NCBI GenBank assembly: GCA_001184405.1
Contig: LFMX01000004.1
Location: 1 to 64,000 of the forward strand
Direction: 5' to 3'
Length of the DNA: 64,000 nucleotides
Source: Candidatus Burkholderia humilis
Lineage (GTDB): Bacteria; Pseudomonadota; Gammaproteobacteria; Burkholderiales; Burkholderiaceae
Shown here: in pieces, positions 39,180-49,070 of the stretch
Numbering within the stretch: position 1 is the stretch's first letter
Layout of the letters: every line of letters starts with the position of its first letter
The notes under the pieces: model-generated
Database searches by the model: none
What the model saw: only the letters and a program-made list of their open reading frames with translations
What the model was told of the DNA's origin: nothing
Made by a program: the position numbers and the translations under genes

Positions 39180-40311
39180 ATGACGTTCATTCATTCCACG
39201 CGACGCCTGCTCACCACATTCGGCGCAATCGCCGCATGCATGGCCGCGATTTCCCCCACGCCGAACCGCAAGGCTTTCTCGAAACGCTGCACAGGAACAC
39301 GACGCTCATCAATACCGTGCCCGATAACGGCGACCAGAATCCGTATGCGATTTTCGTCGCGCCCGTATCGGCGGGATCGATCAGGAAAGGCGACGTGCTC
39401 ATCGATAACTTCAACAACGCCGCCAATCTTCAGGGCACCGGCAGCACCATCGTCAACTATCGGCCAGATACGAAGGAGATGACACTGTTCGCGCAGATTC
39501 CGCGCGATCTGAAGGAATGTCCCGGTGGCGTCGGCCTGTCCACGGACCATGCTCAAGTCGGGCTGGGTGATCGTCGGCAGCACGCCGAGCACAATAATGG
39601 CACCACGGGTACCAAAGGCGCCGGCTGTCTCATGGTGCTCGATCCGCACGGCAAGATCGCCAAGGTGTGGTCGAGCCCGAACGTCAACGATCCGTGGGGC
39701 AACATGGTCGTCGATGACAACGGCGCGAGCGCCACGCTTTTCATCAGCATGGTGGGCTTCGGCGTGGGCAGCGCGGACGGGCACGCCGCCGGTGTTCAAG
39801 CAGGCGACCGTGCTGCGGCTCGACCTCGACATTCCCGAAGGGCAAACGCCCGTCATCAAGAAGGAAACGGTCATCGGCAGCGGCTTCGGCGCGCAGGCCG
39901 ACAAGGGCGTGTTCCTCGTCGGTTCGACCGAGCTCGCGCTATCGGCGGACAAGAAGCTGCTCTATGTATCCGATGCGATCGGCAATCGCATCAACGAAAC
40001 CGATGACCCGCTCACGCGCGATACGAGTGCGGGCGTCGGGCGTCAACTGACGGCGGATGGCCTGTTGCATCGGCCGCTTGCGATGGTCACCGCGCCCAAC
40101 CGGTCACTTGCTCGTGACCAACGCGCTCAACGGCCAAGTGGTCGAAATCATGCACGACAGCGGCAAGCAGCTCTATGCGCGCTGGATCGATACGGACAAG
40201 GCGCAAAGCCCGCCGGGCAACGGCGATCTGTTCGGTATCGCGATGACGCCGGAAGGCGACGGGTTCTATTACGTGCAGGACGATGTCAACACGCTCGTGA
40301 TCGCGAAATAA
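39180..40311 (+). pseudogene. Secreted beta-propeller-like protein, several frameshifts
   Basis: The signal peptide frame (MTFIHSTRRLLTTFGAIAAC) shifts near 39260 to FLETLHRNTTLINTVPDNGD and then QNPYAIFVAPVSAGSIRKGD. Further shifts occur near 39560, 39780 and 40100, with SGFGAQADKGVFLVGSTELA, NALNGQVVEIMHDSGKQLYA and YYVQDDVNTLVIAK in successive frames. The repeated G-x-L-L-V-T-N / V-L-D-P-x-G-K pattern suggests an NHL-like beta-propeller. It directly follows the porin and precedes the Dyp peroxidase. About 375 residues when repaired; inactive. Confidence 0.7.
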
Positions 40312-40318
40312 CGGGCGG

Positions 40319-41602
40319 TGAGTACGAAGAAAGGCAAGGAAGGCATCAAACGAAACCGCGCCACCCGGCACGGTGCGGATTTCTGAAGGTGGGCGCGGCG
40401 GCGGGCGTCGGCATGCGGCGCTGACATGCACGCATGCCGACGACATGCAGCGTTCGGGCGAGGCGTTTTATGGCGCGCATCAGGCGGGCATCGTCACGCC
40501 ACAGCAAAGCCATACTTACATGGCCGCGTTCGATATCAAGACCGATAGCCGCGAGCAACTCGTCGCGCTGTTGCGTGCGTGGACGCAGGCCGCCGCGCGC
40601 ATGACACGCGGCGACACCGCTACCGCGCTCGATACACCCGACGATAAATCCGCGCCCGATTCCGCCAATGTCCTCGGGCTCGGTGCATCGGCGCTGACGG
40701 TTACGTTCGGCTTCGATCACGGTCTCTTCAAAACGAGCGACGGGAAGGAACGCTTCGGGCTCGCATCGAAACGTCCGGCTGCGCTGGTCGATCTGCCGCG
40801 CTTCAATGGCGATCAACTGATCCCCGAAAAGACCGGCGGCAATCTGATGATTCAGGCCTGCACCAACGATGCGCAAGTCGCGTTTCACGCCGTGCGCCAG
40901 CTCGCACGCATGGGCACGCTCGCCGAAGTGACGACGATGCGCTGGGGACAGGCGGGCTTTCTATCGGGTCCGAAAGAACAGACGCCGCGCAATCTGATGG
41001 GCTTCAAGGACGGCACCAACAATCCGTCGACCGCGAAGCCGCCGCTGATGAACCAGTTCGTCTGGTCCGATGGCGCCGACGCGCCGTGGATGAAAGGCGG
41101 CACGTACACGTTCGTGCGGCGCATCCGCATCACGCTCGAACATTGGGACACGATGGAGCTCGGCTTTCAGGAGCAAGTCTTCGGCCGGCACAAATACAGC
41201 GGCGCGCCCATCGGCAAGAAGAACGAATTCGATGCCGTGGATTTCGATACTGCCGACAAGGACAGCAATCCGGTCATCGCGGAAAACTCGCATGTGCGGC
41301 TGTCGAACCATCTGACCAACAACGGCATGCAGATTCTGCGGCGCTCGTATTCGTACAACGACGGCACCAATTTCTATATCGAACGATGGCCGCCGTGGCG
41401 TCAGGAAACCGAGTACGACGCGGGGCTGATCTTTATCGCGCATCAGTCGGACCCGCACACGGGCTTCATTTCGATCAACGTGAAGCTCGCGAAGTTCGAC
41501 ATGATGAACCAGTTCACCACGCACGTTGGCAGCGCGATTTTCGCCGTGCCGCCGGGCGCGAAGGAAGGCTCGTTCATCGGCGCGAAATTGTTCGAAGCAT
41601 AA
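40319..41602 (+). pseudogene. Dyp-type peroxidase (EfeB-like), Tat signal out of frame
   Basis: The GTG at 40319 is followed by STKKGKEGIKRNRATR. The Tat-like FLKVGAAAGVG is displaced into another frame near 40370, and the enzyme proper begins with GEAFYGAHQAGIVTPQQSHT. Family marks are present: TVTFGFDHGLF, LMGFKDGTNN (the G-x-x-D-G motif), SHVRLSNHLTNNGMQILRRS with the probable proximal His, and YIERWPPWRQETEYDAGLIF. About 390 residues from 40430 to 41602 are uninterrupted. Heme-dependent peroxidases of this subgroup work with ferrous-iron uptake in the periplasm. Without export it is probably useless. Confidence 0.85.
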
Positions 41603-41653
41603 AAAGCACGCCTTTCGCGTGCGCGGATAAAAACCTCAAGAGGAAAGGCTTTC

Positions 41654-42674
41654 ATGGCTCAGTCTCGGATCGGCTTGCTGCGGCAACTGTCGCAAGTGGT
41701 AATGTTGTCGTTGTCGATTGCGGCGAGCGCGCACGCGGCATCGATCGTGGTCTATAACGCGCAACACGAACAAGTGATGAACCTGCTCGCGAAGGACTTC
41801 GAGCAATAGACGGGCATCAGCGTGAAGGTGCGCAACGGCGAAGGGCCGGCGCTCGCGGTGCAGCTCGTCGCGGAAGGCGCGAACACGCCCGCCGATGTCT
41901 ACTTCACCGAGAACTCGCCCGAGCTCATGCTACTCGAAGAAAAGAACCTGCTCGGCAAGGTCGATGCCACGACCCTTTCCGTCATTCACGCGCGCTTCAA
42001 TTCGCCGACGGGCCAGTGGGTCGGCGAATTGAAGCGCGCGTGAAAGCGTGCTCGCGTACAACACCGGCAAGATTCAGCCGTCGCAATTGCCGCCTTCTCT
42101 CTTCGATCTCGCCAAGCCCGAGTGGAAAGGCAAGATCGGCATTGCGCCGAGCGATGCGGATTTTCTGCCGCTCGTGAGCGCCGTGATCGCGCTGAAAGGC
42201 CCTGAACAGACGCTGCAATGGCTCAAGGGCCTGAAGACCAACGCGCAGATTTTCGATGACGACGAAGGCGTGATTGCGGCGGTGAATCGCGGCGGCGTGG
42301 CGACGGGCGTCATCAATAACTATTACTGGGCGCGTCTGCACGCGGAACTCGGCGATACCGCGACGCGCAGCGCGCTCTATCACTACGGCAATGGCGATGT
42401 CGGCGGACTGGTCAACGTATCGAGCGCGGCGATCATGAAAAACGCGCATAACGCCGCTGGCGCGCAGCAGTTCCTCAAGTATCTCGTGAGCGAACGCGCA
42501 CAGGCGCTGATGGCGGAAAGCCGCATCAGCTATGAATATCCGCTGCATGCGGGGGTATCGCCCGATCCACTGTTGAAGCCCTTCGACCAGTTGCAGCCGC
42601 TGACAATCACGCTCGAACAGCTCGGCGATGACAGCCAGGCGGGCAAGCTGCTGCGTCAGGCCGGGCTGATCTGA
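41654..42674 (+). pseudogene. Ferric-iron ABC binding protein (FbpA-like), amber plus frameshift
   Basis: The ATG at 41654 is preceded by AGAGGAAAGG. A signal peptide leads to ASIVVYNAQHEQVMNLLAKD. TAG at 41807-41809 replaces the second Gln of F-E-Q-Q-T-G-I. The frame is open to about 42040, where an indel shifts to VLAYNTGKIQPSQLPPSLFD. NRGGVATGVINNYYWARLHA contains the family's adjacent Tyr pair that binds Fe(III), and the end PLTITLEQLGDDSQAGKLLR is typical. The neighbouring permease supports a ferric-iron importer. The operon is dead as read. Confidence 0.85.
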
Positions 42675-42687
42675 GGCCCGCGCGCGG

Positions 42688-43165
42688 TGAGCCACGTGAT
42701 CGACCCCGAAGAAGCGTCCGCGACCTGGATGCCTCTTAGCGTGACTGCGCCGCGATAAGCGCGCTGCTGGTGCTCGCGCCGATCGCGTTCACGCTGTATC
42801 GCGTGAGCGCGGGCGGTCTCGACGATTCGATCGAGTTGCTGTTCCGCCCGCTCGTCGGCGAGTTGATAATTAACATGCTGGCCATCACGGTAAGCGCGAC
42901 GCTGGTTTGTGCGCTGGTCGGCACGGCGGCGTGGTTCGTCGAACGCACGCATCTGCCGGCACGCCGCCTGTGGGCGATGCTCTGCGCCGCCCCACTCGCG
43001 ATGCCCGCGTTCGTCTCGAGCTACGCGTGGGCGTCGATCAGTCTCGAGTTGCAGGACTTCGCGGGGCGTTGCTGGTCATCGCGTCGTCGTATTCTCCATG
43101 GTGTATCTGCCTGTCGCGGCGGCATTGCGCGGGATGCGCTGGCGCGAGGCGAATCGCGTGAGACG
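42688..43165 (+). pseudogene. Ferric-iron ABC permease (FbpB-like), N-terminal fragment
   Basis: A GTG at 42688 starts an N-terminus whose first membrane helix is broken near 42745 and continues in another frame as SALLVLAPIAFTLYRVSAGG. VGELIINMLAITVSATLVCA and LCAAPLAMPAFVSSYAWASI are two more helices of the binding-protein-dependent permease fold. After a shift at about 43065 the sequence SSYSPWCICLSRRHC is the distorted counterpart of the usual S-S-Y-x-x-L-V-Y-L-P. The remaining 400 residues and the ATPase gene are missing. Deletion to about 43165. Confidence 0.7.
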
Positions 43166-43330
43166 AAATTAATAAGATGATGCTCAATAACTATCGGGGC
43201 GGAGTGTAATGTTTTCAACAATAACGTAGATGTCTCCCGGAAAAGATTGCGCCGAAGCTGCCCGGCGTGCTGCGCCTTGCAACGACAAAAGCTTTCGCTA
43301 AGTAATCAGTCATTTTTTATGAGACCATGT

Positions 43331-43349
43331 GAATGATTCTTATTATCAA
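43331..43349. promoter_or_regulatory. Fur box upstream of the sigma factor gene
   Basis: GAATGATTCTTATTATCAA on the plus strand reads TTGATAATAAGAATCATTC on the minus strand. That matches the Fur consensus GATAATGATAATCATTATC in GATAAT and AATCATT with a three-base core of different sequence. It ends 32 bases before the ATG at 43381. A Fur box here is expected for a FecI-type sigma gene repressed by iron. Confidence 0.65.
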
Positions 43350-43380
43350 ATTTTGCCAAGACGCACGGGAAACGCCGCGC

Positions 43381-44310
43381 ATGTCATCTGAACAGGCGGT
43401 TTTGCATCGCGAAGTGGAAACGCTCTACTCCGCTCATCACACTTGGTTCGGCTGGCTGAAGCGCAAGCTCGGTTGCGCACATCGCGCGGCCGACCTCGCG
43501 CACGACACCTTCTTGCGCCTTCTCGCACGCGACGAACCGCTCGACGCACGCGAGCCGCGCGCGTATCTCACCACCGTCGCGCAGCGCGTGCTCTATAACC
43601 ATTGGCGGCTCGAGCAAATCGAACAGGCATGGCTCGATGCGATCGCACACGTGCCGGAGCCGCTCGCGCCCTCGCCCGAGGAACGCGCGCTCATCCTCGA
43701 AACCTTGTATGAGATCGACGCGCTGCTCGACGGCCTGCCCGCGCCGGTCAAACGCGCGTTTCTGCTCGCCCAGCTCGACGGCGCGACGCATGCGCAGATC
43801 GCCGCCGAACTGCGTATCTCGATCGCGACGGTCAAGCGTCATCTCATGCGCACGGGCGAACAGTGCTTCTTCGCGATGGCGGGGGTCGAACTCTATTCCG
43901 GCGAAGCGCGCGACGCCGAGCGCCGCGCCTTCGAACACTGGCTCGCCGAGCATCCCGATCACGCGGCCGCGTGGACGCATATCGAGTCGGTATGCGGACG
44001 CATCCAGGGCTTGTCGGAGCATGCGAACGCGGCGCGCGCCGCGCTATCAAGCGGCGATGTGCGCAAGCGCCGCCGCGCGTTAAAGACGCTCGCGCTGCTG
44101 CTGTTCGCGGGCAGCGGCGCGTGGGTGGCCGAAGAACGCGCGCCGTGGCGCGCATGGAAGGCGGATCTGCGCACCCCGCCGTCGGCGACCGCCGCTCCGT
44201 CACGCTCGCCGACGACACCACTCTCACGCTCGACACCGATAGCGCCGTCAATATCCGCTACACCGCAAGCAAACGCGGCATCCGGCTCGTGCAAGGCGCG
44301 GTCATGGTGA
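43381..44310 (+). CDS. FecI-type ECF sigma factor fused in frame to FecR N-terminus
   Basis: Residues 1-166 are a FecI-group ECF sigma factor: sigma2 (ADLAHDTFLRLLARDEPLDA, REPRAYLTTVAQRVLYNHWR) and sigma4 (ALLDGLPAPVKRAFLLAQLD, HAQIAAELRISIATVKRHLM), ending GEQCFFAM. With no stop codon the frame passes into VELYSGEARDAERRAFEHWL, the start of a FecR cytoplasmic domain (DUF4880), and its trans-membrane segment TLALLLFAGSGAWVA, before running out of frame at about 44180. The junction at residue 167 means the stop codon and FecR's first 10-15 codons were deleted in frame. The sigma part is complete, so a membrane-tethered or constitutively bound sigma factor could still be made. Confidence 0.82.
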   Translation: MSSEQAVLHREVETLYSAHHTWFGWLKRKLGCAHRAADLAHDTFLRLLARDEPLDAREPRAYLTTVAQRVLYNHWRLEQIEQAWLDAIAHVPEPLAPSPEERALILETLYEIDALLDGLPAPVKRAFLLAQLDGATHAQIAAELRISIATVKRHLMRTGEQCFFAMAGVELYSGEARDAERRAFEHWLAEHPDHAAAWTHIESVCGRIQGLSEHANAARAALSSGDVRKRRRALKTLALLLFAGSGAWVAEERAPWRAWKADLRTPPSATAAPSRSPTTPLSRSTPIAPSISATPQANAASGSCKARSW

Positions 44311-44796
44311 AGACCGGTCACGCGGATACCGCCTCGCGGCGCTTGTTCGTCGATACGGCGCAAGGGCGTATGGAAGCGCTCGGCACGCGCTTCGCCGTGC
44401 GCCTGGACTCCGCCGATACGCGGCTCGATGTCTTGCGCGGTGCGCGTCGCACCGGCCGGCGCGACGCAGGACGCCGTCGTGTTGCATGCGGGCGAATGCG
44501 CGCGCTTCGACGACCGGTGTATCGATGCGCGCGAACCGCTACGTGCCGACGATGCCGCCTGGGCCGATGGGCAGATCGTCGCGAGCGCCATGCGGCTTGC
44601 GGACTTTCTGTCCGAAGTGGGGCGTTATAGACGCGGCGTGGTCCGTTACGATACATCGATCGCCGGTCTGCGCCTGTCTGGCAGCTATCCGCTCGACGAC
44701 ACCGATCGCATCTTCGCCGCGCTGACCAATGCGTTGCCGGTACGCGTCGAGTACATGACGCGCTATTGGGTGACCTTGCATCCGGCCAGCGCGTGA
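43885..44796 (+). pseudogene. FecR-type sigma regulator, fused at 5' end and frameshifted
   Basis: After the fusion junction the FecR cytoplasmic domain (SGEARDAERRAFEHWLAEHP, HAAAWTHIESVCGRIQGLS) and membrane helix are in the sigma frame. At about 44185 the reading moves to VGDRRSVTLADDTTLTLDTD, SAVNIRYTASKRGIRLVQGA and EALGTRFAVRLDS, the periplasmic FecR domain. A second shift near 44440 leads to VVLHAGECARFDD and VRYDTSIAGLRLSGSYPLDD, ending at 44796. FecR senses the loaded TonB receptor and activates FecI. Only the cytoplasmic domain can be made. Confidence 0.82.
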
Positions 44797-44890
44797 GAAA
44801 AAATTCGCAGACGAGTGAGCCATTTTCGATTCTCGCGGGACAAGTCAGATGAGAGCACATCATCTTTCTTCGTGAGTCATCGAACATGGA

Positions 44891-46604
44891 ATGAACCACA
44901 CCGCGCTTCGGGCACCAAGCGCGCAGCAACCAGCGGCTCATCGCGCTGGCCGTGAGCACGCTGATCGCAGCGGCCATACCGCTTCCGGATGCATCGGCCG
45001 CCGAACCCGCGCGCGCCACCACGCGTAAGACCTACGACATTCCCGCAGGGCCGCTCGAATCCGCGCTGAACCGCTTCGGCCGCGAATCGGGCATTCTGCT
45101 GTCGTTTCCGAGCGCGCTCGCCGCGCATCGCACGAGCGCCGGATTGCGCGGCGAATACGGTGTCGAAGACGCGCTCGTGCATCTGCTAGCCGGCACGGGT
45201 CTCGAAGCGCAAGCGCAGGACGACGGCAGTTTCACGCTGAACGAAGCCGTCGCGCCCGCTGCATCTGGCGCGTCCAGCGCGTCCGACACCACCTTGCCCG
45301 CCGTCACCGTCACGCGGAGCGCATTGAAGGGTGATATTCGTACCGCGCGCCGAAGGAAGCGAACGGGACACGCTCCGACACGCCCGTCCTCGATCTCGCG
45401 CAAGCGGTGAACATCGTGCCTGCGCAAGTCATGCGCGACCAGCGCCCGCGCAATCTCGACGATGCGCTCGCAAACGTGAGCGCATCGTGCAGGACAACAC
45501 GCTCGCGGGGACACAGGACACCATGCTCAAGCGCGGCTTCGGCGGCAATCGCGCCGGCTCGATCATGCACAACGGCATGCCGCTCGTGCAGGGACGCGGA
45601 CTCAACGCCACAGCCGACAGCGTCGAAGTGCTCAAGGGCCCCTCCTCGCTGCTGTACGGCATCATGGACCCGGGCGGCGTGATCAACGTCGTCAGCAAGC
45701 AGCCGATGCTCACGCCGTATCGCGCGATCTCCGCCTACGGCTCGACCTACGGCCACGGCCGCAACGGCGCGGGCAGCACGCTTGATACGACCGGTCCCAT
45801 CGGCGATACGGGGCTTGCCTATCGCTTCATCGTCGATCATGTAGATGAGCAGTACTGGCGCAACTTCGGCGAGCATCGCGAAACGCTGGTGGCGCCGTCG
45901 CTTGCGTACTATGGCCGCGACACGCAGGTCGTGCTCTCGTACGAGTATCGCAAGTTTCTTTATCCATTCGATCGCGGCACGGCGCTCGACCCGACCACCA
46001 ACGAACCGCTCGCCATCTCCGCGCGCGAACGCCTCGACGAGCCGTTCAATAACATGGCCGGCGAGTCGCATCTCGCGCAACTGAGCGTGGATCATCGGAT
46101 CAATGCGGACTGGAAGGCCCATTTCGGCTACAGCTATAACCGCGAGACTTATGACGCCAATCAGTTGCGCGTGCAGGGCGTCAACAACGTGACCGGCACG
46201 CTCTCGCGCAGCAACGATGCGACGCACGGCGCGCTCAGTACCGACAGCTATGCGATCGCCTACGTCGATGGCTGGTTCAATGTCGCGGGCTTGCGCAACG
46301 ATTTGCAGGCCGGCGTGGACGAGGAATACCGGCGCATCTATCGCCGCGATCTGCTGCGTCAGGCCACGAAGTACACCTTCAGCTACGGTCAACCCCCGTG
46401 TACGGACGCGAGAGCCCAGCGAGCACGATATCCGCGAGTGACAGCGACCAGACCGACACATTGCACGACCGCTCGTTCTTCATCCAGGACAGCCTGTATC
46501 TGACCGACAAGTGGATCGTGTCGGGCGGGGTGCGCTATCTGTCGTATTCGCAGGTGGCAGGCAAAGGGCGGCCCTTCGTCACGAACACGGATATCGACGG
46601 CGGC
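44891..46604 (+). pseudogene. TonB-dependent siderophore receptor with STN domain, truncated
   Basis: The ATG at 44891 is out of frame with the signal peptide (RLIALAVSTLIAAAIPLPDA). An STN secretin/TonB signalling domain follows (YDIPAGPLESALNRFGRESG, GEYGVEDALVHLLAGTGLEA), as expected for a receptor that signals to FecR. The plug begins near 45390 after another shift, and contains RGFGGNRAGSIMHNGMPLVQ and VEVLKGPSSLLYGIMDPGGV, INVVSKQPM. The barrel is lost after DKWIVSGGVRYLSYSQVAGK at about 46604, where an IS fragment begins. At least four frameshifts. The ligand is probably a ferric siderophore, but cannot be specified. Confidence 0.87.
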
Positions 46605-46745
46605 TCGCGATTTCTTCGTCGAGCTTTATGATTCGGGCCCACTGCTCACGAAGTGAGTCGATCAACACCTGCGGCAGTCGCTCTTCGACACGCGCGAATG
46701 TGTCAGCGATCGCCTTGGTCAATGCCATCCGAGCAGATGAAGAAG
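46605..46745 (-). pseudogene. IS110/IS1111 transposase fragment
   Basis: The minus strand encodes ALTKAIADTFARVEERLPQV followed by LIDSLREQWARIIKLDEEIA, the spacer region between the DEDD and Tnp_20 domains of IS110 family transposases (P-x-x-L-x-x-x-L-x-x-Q-x-x-R-I-x-x-L-D). About 47 residues remain. It separates the truncated TonB receptor from the plasmid-like pilus genes and probably marks an IS-mediated deletion or recombination. It is a different copy from the element at 750-2064. Confidence 0.7.
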
Positions 46746-47236
46746 CGCTATCGACCAGTTGATCCGCCAGCAGCGCGAAGCCGCGGCGGCGGAAGCGGCC
46801 GCGCGCGCGAGCTCCGATGCGGCTGCCGCTCAGAAGCTGCCGCTCAAGCCGATGCTCACCGGCGCAGATTCCGCCGACGAAGTCGGCAAAGGGGCGATAC
46901 ACAGGCGCTGTCACTCAAAGCCGCGCAGGATGCCATCTACACGGCACCCGTTTTTAAACCGGGCGGGTGCTTCGCGTAACAACGCTAATGCCCCTCAAGG
47001 CGCGAATGCGCTGCCGCCTGGGGTCCCGTCGTTGGAAGAGGTTCGTGCGTCGCGTGCGGCCGCCGGTAGTGCTAGCGCAGAGCTTTGGCGCTGGCGCTCG
47101 CTAAGCAAGGGCAAGCGCCTGAGGATTCAGCCGCGCGCGGGGCAGTCGATCAAGGTCGATGGCGGACACATCCAAGGTCCTTACATCGTGGTCGCCGGAA
47201 CGCCGGAGGTCATTCACTACACAGCGGGTGGCCGTC
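46746..47236 (+). pseudogene. Fragment of a pilus-cluster protein
   Basis: The frame LIRQQREAAAAEAAARASSD is followed, after at least two shifts, by NNANAPQGANALPPGVPSLE and EVRASRAAAGSASAELWRWR. A beta-rich end (GKRLRIQPRAGQSIKVDGGH, IQGPYIVVAGTPEVIHYTAG) closes it. The position just before PilQ and the size suggest a PilP-like pilotin/assembly protein of a type IVb pilus, but similarity is not clear enough to name it. The break at 47236, directly into PilQ sequence, looks like a deletion. Confidence 0.35.
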
Positions 47237-47647
47237 ATGGCCGCTGCCGATCTGGAGATCCTGCGTATCAAGTTTGGTATTGATACCTCGCGTATGGCTT
47301 GCCGCAACTGTGGAGGCTGTCTGCACTGCCGCCTTGAAGGGTTATTCACGCGTAACGGAAAAGTGGCGGGCGGCACGAAACGCCCCACACTTGCGGCCGA
47401 ACTGTACCGCCCGACACCGGAGTTTCTCGAACGTGTGGCCAAGCGTGATTGGGCAGATGCGCGCCGCGTGTGGCGCGCAGAACGTTGTACGGGGTTCGAT
47501 GACCCCAATATGACTGAAAAGACCCTCTACGAACATGCTTTTTTCAAAGCTTCGCGCGGTTTGATTGACCCACAATTCATTAACCGATCGATGGAGTCGT
47601 TCGCGCAATACCGCGCGATGCCTGGCGTCCATGGTCGGATGATCTGA
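47237..47647 (+). pseudogene. PilQ-type secretion ATPase, C-terminal fragment
   Basis: The frame encodes DLEILRIKFGIDTSRMACRN followed by CGGCLHCRLEGLFTRNGKVA, a Cys cluster like the zinc-binding element of GspE/PilB-type ATPases. The G-K/R-x-x-x-A-E-x-x-x-P continuation (TLAAELYRPTPEFLERVAKR) and the terminal MTEKTLYEHAFFKASRGLID, PQFINRSMESFAQY are the usual end of a type II/IV secretion ATPase. Walker motifs and the entire core are missing. Gene order (before PilR, PilS, PilV) is that of IncI-type plasmid pilus operons. Confidence 0.62.
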
Positions 47648-47661
47648 ATCGGTGTCCACCC

Positions 47662-48631
47662 ATGTTCAATACTTTGCTACCCAAGCGTCACCAGCTTGTG
47701 CTCACGCGTTGGCGGTTTCAGAAAGTCCGCGAAGACTTCTATCGCGAGACGCGTCTCGATATTGCGGCCAAGGGGCTTCGCAATACCGAAACACTGTTCG
47801 ATCGGCTCCAGACGTATGAAAAACGTTCGCGCAGCCGCGGGCGCAGTGAGTGGCGCATATTCGCAAGCATTCGAGAAGTATGCAGTGCGGCGAGAGCTTC
47901 GCCATCGCTATCAAGCCATTCGTGCCGAGCGACGAATATGCCTTGCTTGACATTGCCGACGAATCGTCTCGCGAGGACGCGGTCGTGCGCGGGTTCGAGC
48001 TGGCAGAGATGACAACGAAAGCCAAGCGCGTGCTGTCGTCCACGACCTCAGTGCAGATGGCGTATCCGGCGCTGCTGCTGGTCTACATGTACGCGTATTG
48101 CATGCTGTTTAGCGGTGTGATCTTTCCGCAAGTTCTCGATGTGCGTCTGCTGGAACAGTGGCCGGATCTTGGGCGATTGTTGTATCACGTGGACGCGTTT
48201 TGCTACGAGTACTGGTGGCTCACGCTCACGCTGTTGATCGGTCTGGTGATGGTGTACTTTGCAAGCCTGAAGCGCTGGGTCGGGCCGCTGTGCGATCGAC
48301 TTGACCGTCTGCCGCTGCTGTGGCGTAACCGCCGAGACCTGCGCGCGGCGCTGTTGATCGTGTCGCTGGCAGGCCTGTTCGATTCCAATCTGACCTACGC
48401 ACTGCGCTTGAGCGGCTGATGAAGACTGCCGACCCGTGGTTGCGGTGGCACCTGTTGACGATGAACCGGCGTCTCACGGCGCGGGTAGATGAACCGATGC
48501 GTGCGCTTGACACGGGCATCTTCTCGGTCACGATCGTTGACACGATTACGGATGCAGTGGGGCGAGACCAATTCGAGGTGGCAATCAAAAGCCTTGGACG
48601 TGAGTCGCTCGATCGTGTGGTCGACCTGATC
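47662..48631 (+). pseudogene. PilR-type inner-membrane pilus protein (T2SF), frameshifted
   Basis: MFNTLLPKRHQLVLTRWRFQ opens the frame. An indel near 47860 leads to GESFAIAIKPFVPSDEYALL, whose E-x-x-x-L/I-x-x-G-F-x-x-A segment is typical of type II secretion F proteins, and to the membrane helices AYPALLLVYMYAYCMLFSGV and YEYWWLTLTLLIGLVMVYFA. LIVSLAGLFDSNLTYALRL (near 48400) is the second T2SF repeat, broken there by another indel. The C-terminal helix is missing, because the frame runs directly into the PilS pilin at about 48632. Confidence 0.75.
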
Positions 48632-49054
48632 TACGCATCACAGTTCAAGAGCGAAGCCCAGATGTTCCACACGGGCGTTCTGAACGCCACGCAGAACGAC
48701 GCGGATTTCTCGGCCGAAACGCTTTCGGTGCTCGTGCAGAATCATGCGTTCGATTCGGCCGACGCGCGCGTGGCATCCGACAAATCGGAGGTTAAGGGTT
48801 TGTTCAATGGCATCCTGACGGCCGCCGCAGGCACGTTGGTGACCGCCGATTATTCATTGATTATGACCTATCCGGTGACTTCCACGATTTGTTCTTTGAG
48901 TGTTGCGGCGCGCGTTACCGTCTACACGGAGGTGACTGTCAACGGCACAACGATTTTCTCGCCGACGACGGCATTCGACTCCCAGACTGCGGCTACAGAG
49001 TGTTCTTCTAAGGGGGCCATGGCATCGATCGGCATGTGGACCACGCGTAGCTAG
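48632..49054 (+). pseudogene. PilS-type major pilin, N-terminus lost, fused to PilR
   Basis: Without a stop, the PilR frame continues as FKSEAQMFHTGVLNATQNDA and LFNGILTAAAGTLVTADYSL. The final part MTYPVTSTICSLSVAARVTV...TAATECSSKGAMASIGMW has the two Cys that make the disulfide loop of type IVb pilins. The prepilin peptidase site and N-terminal helix, essential for pilus assembly, are missing. The fusion is in frame at about residue 71 of the 48419-49054 reading. It precedes PilV by 16 bases. Confidence 0.65.
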
Positions 49055-49070
49055 TCCTTGAGTCGCCGAC

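Noticed and set aside
37614-39194. Long minus-strand frame (about 526 codons) opposite the porin
   Set aside because: It is an antisense shadow caused by high GC at third codon positions; it is arginine/histidine-rich, has no recognisable domain, and the plus strand encodes a textbook OprB porin.
45310-46461. Minus-strand frame of about 383 codons opposite the TonB receptor
   Set aside because: Antisense shadow; the plus strand has clear plug and barrel motifs.
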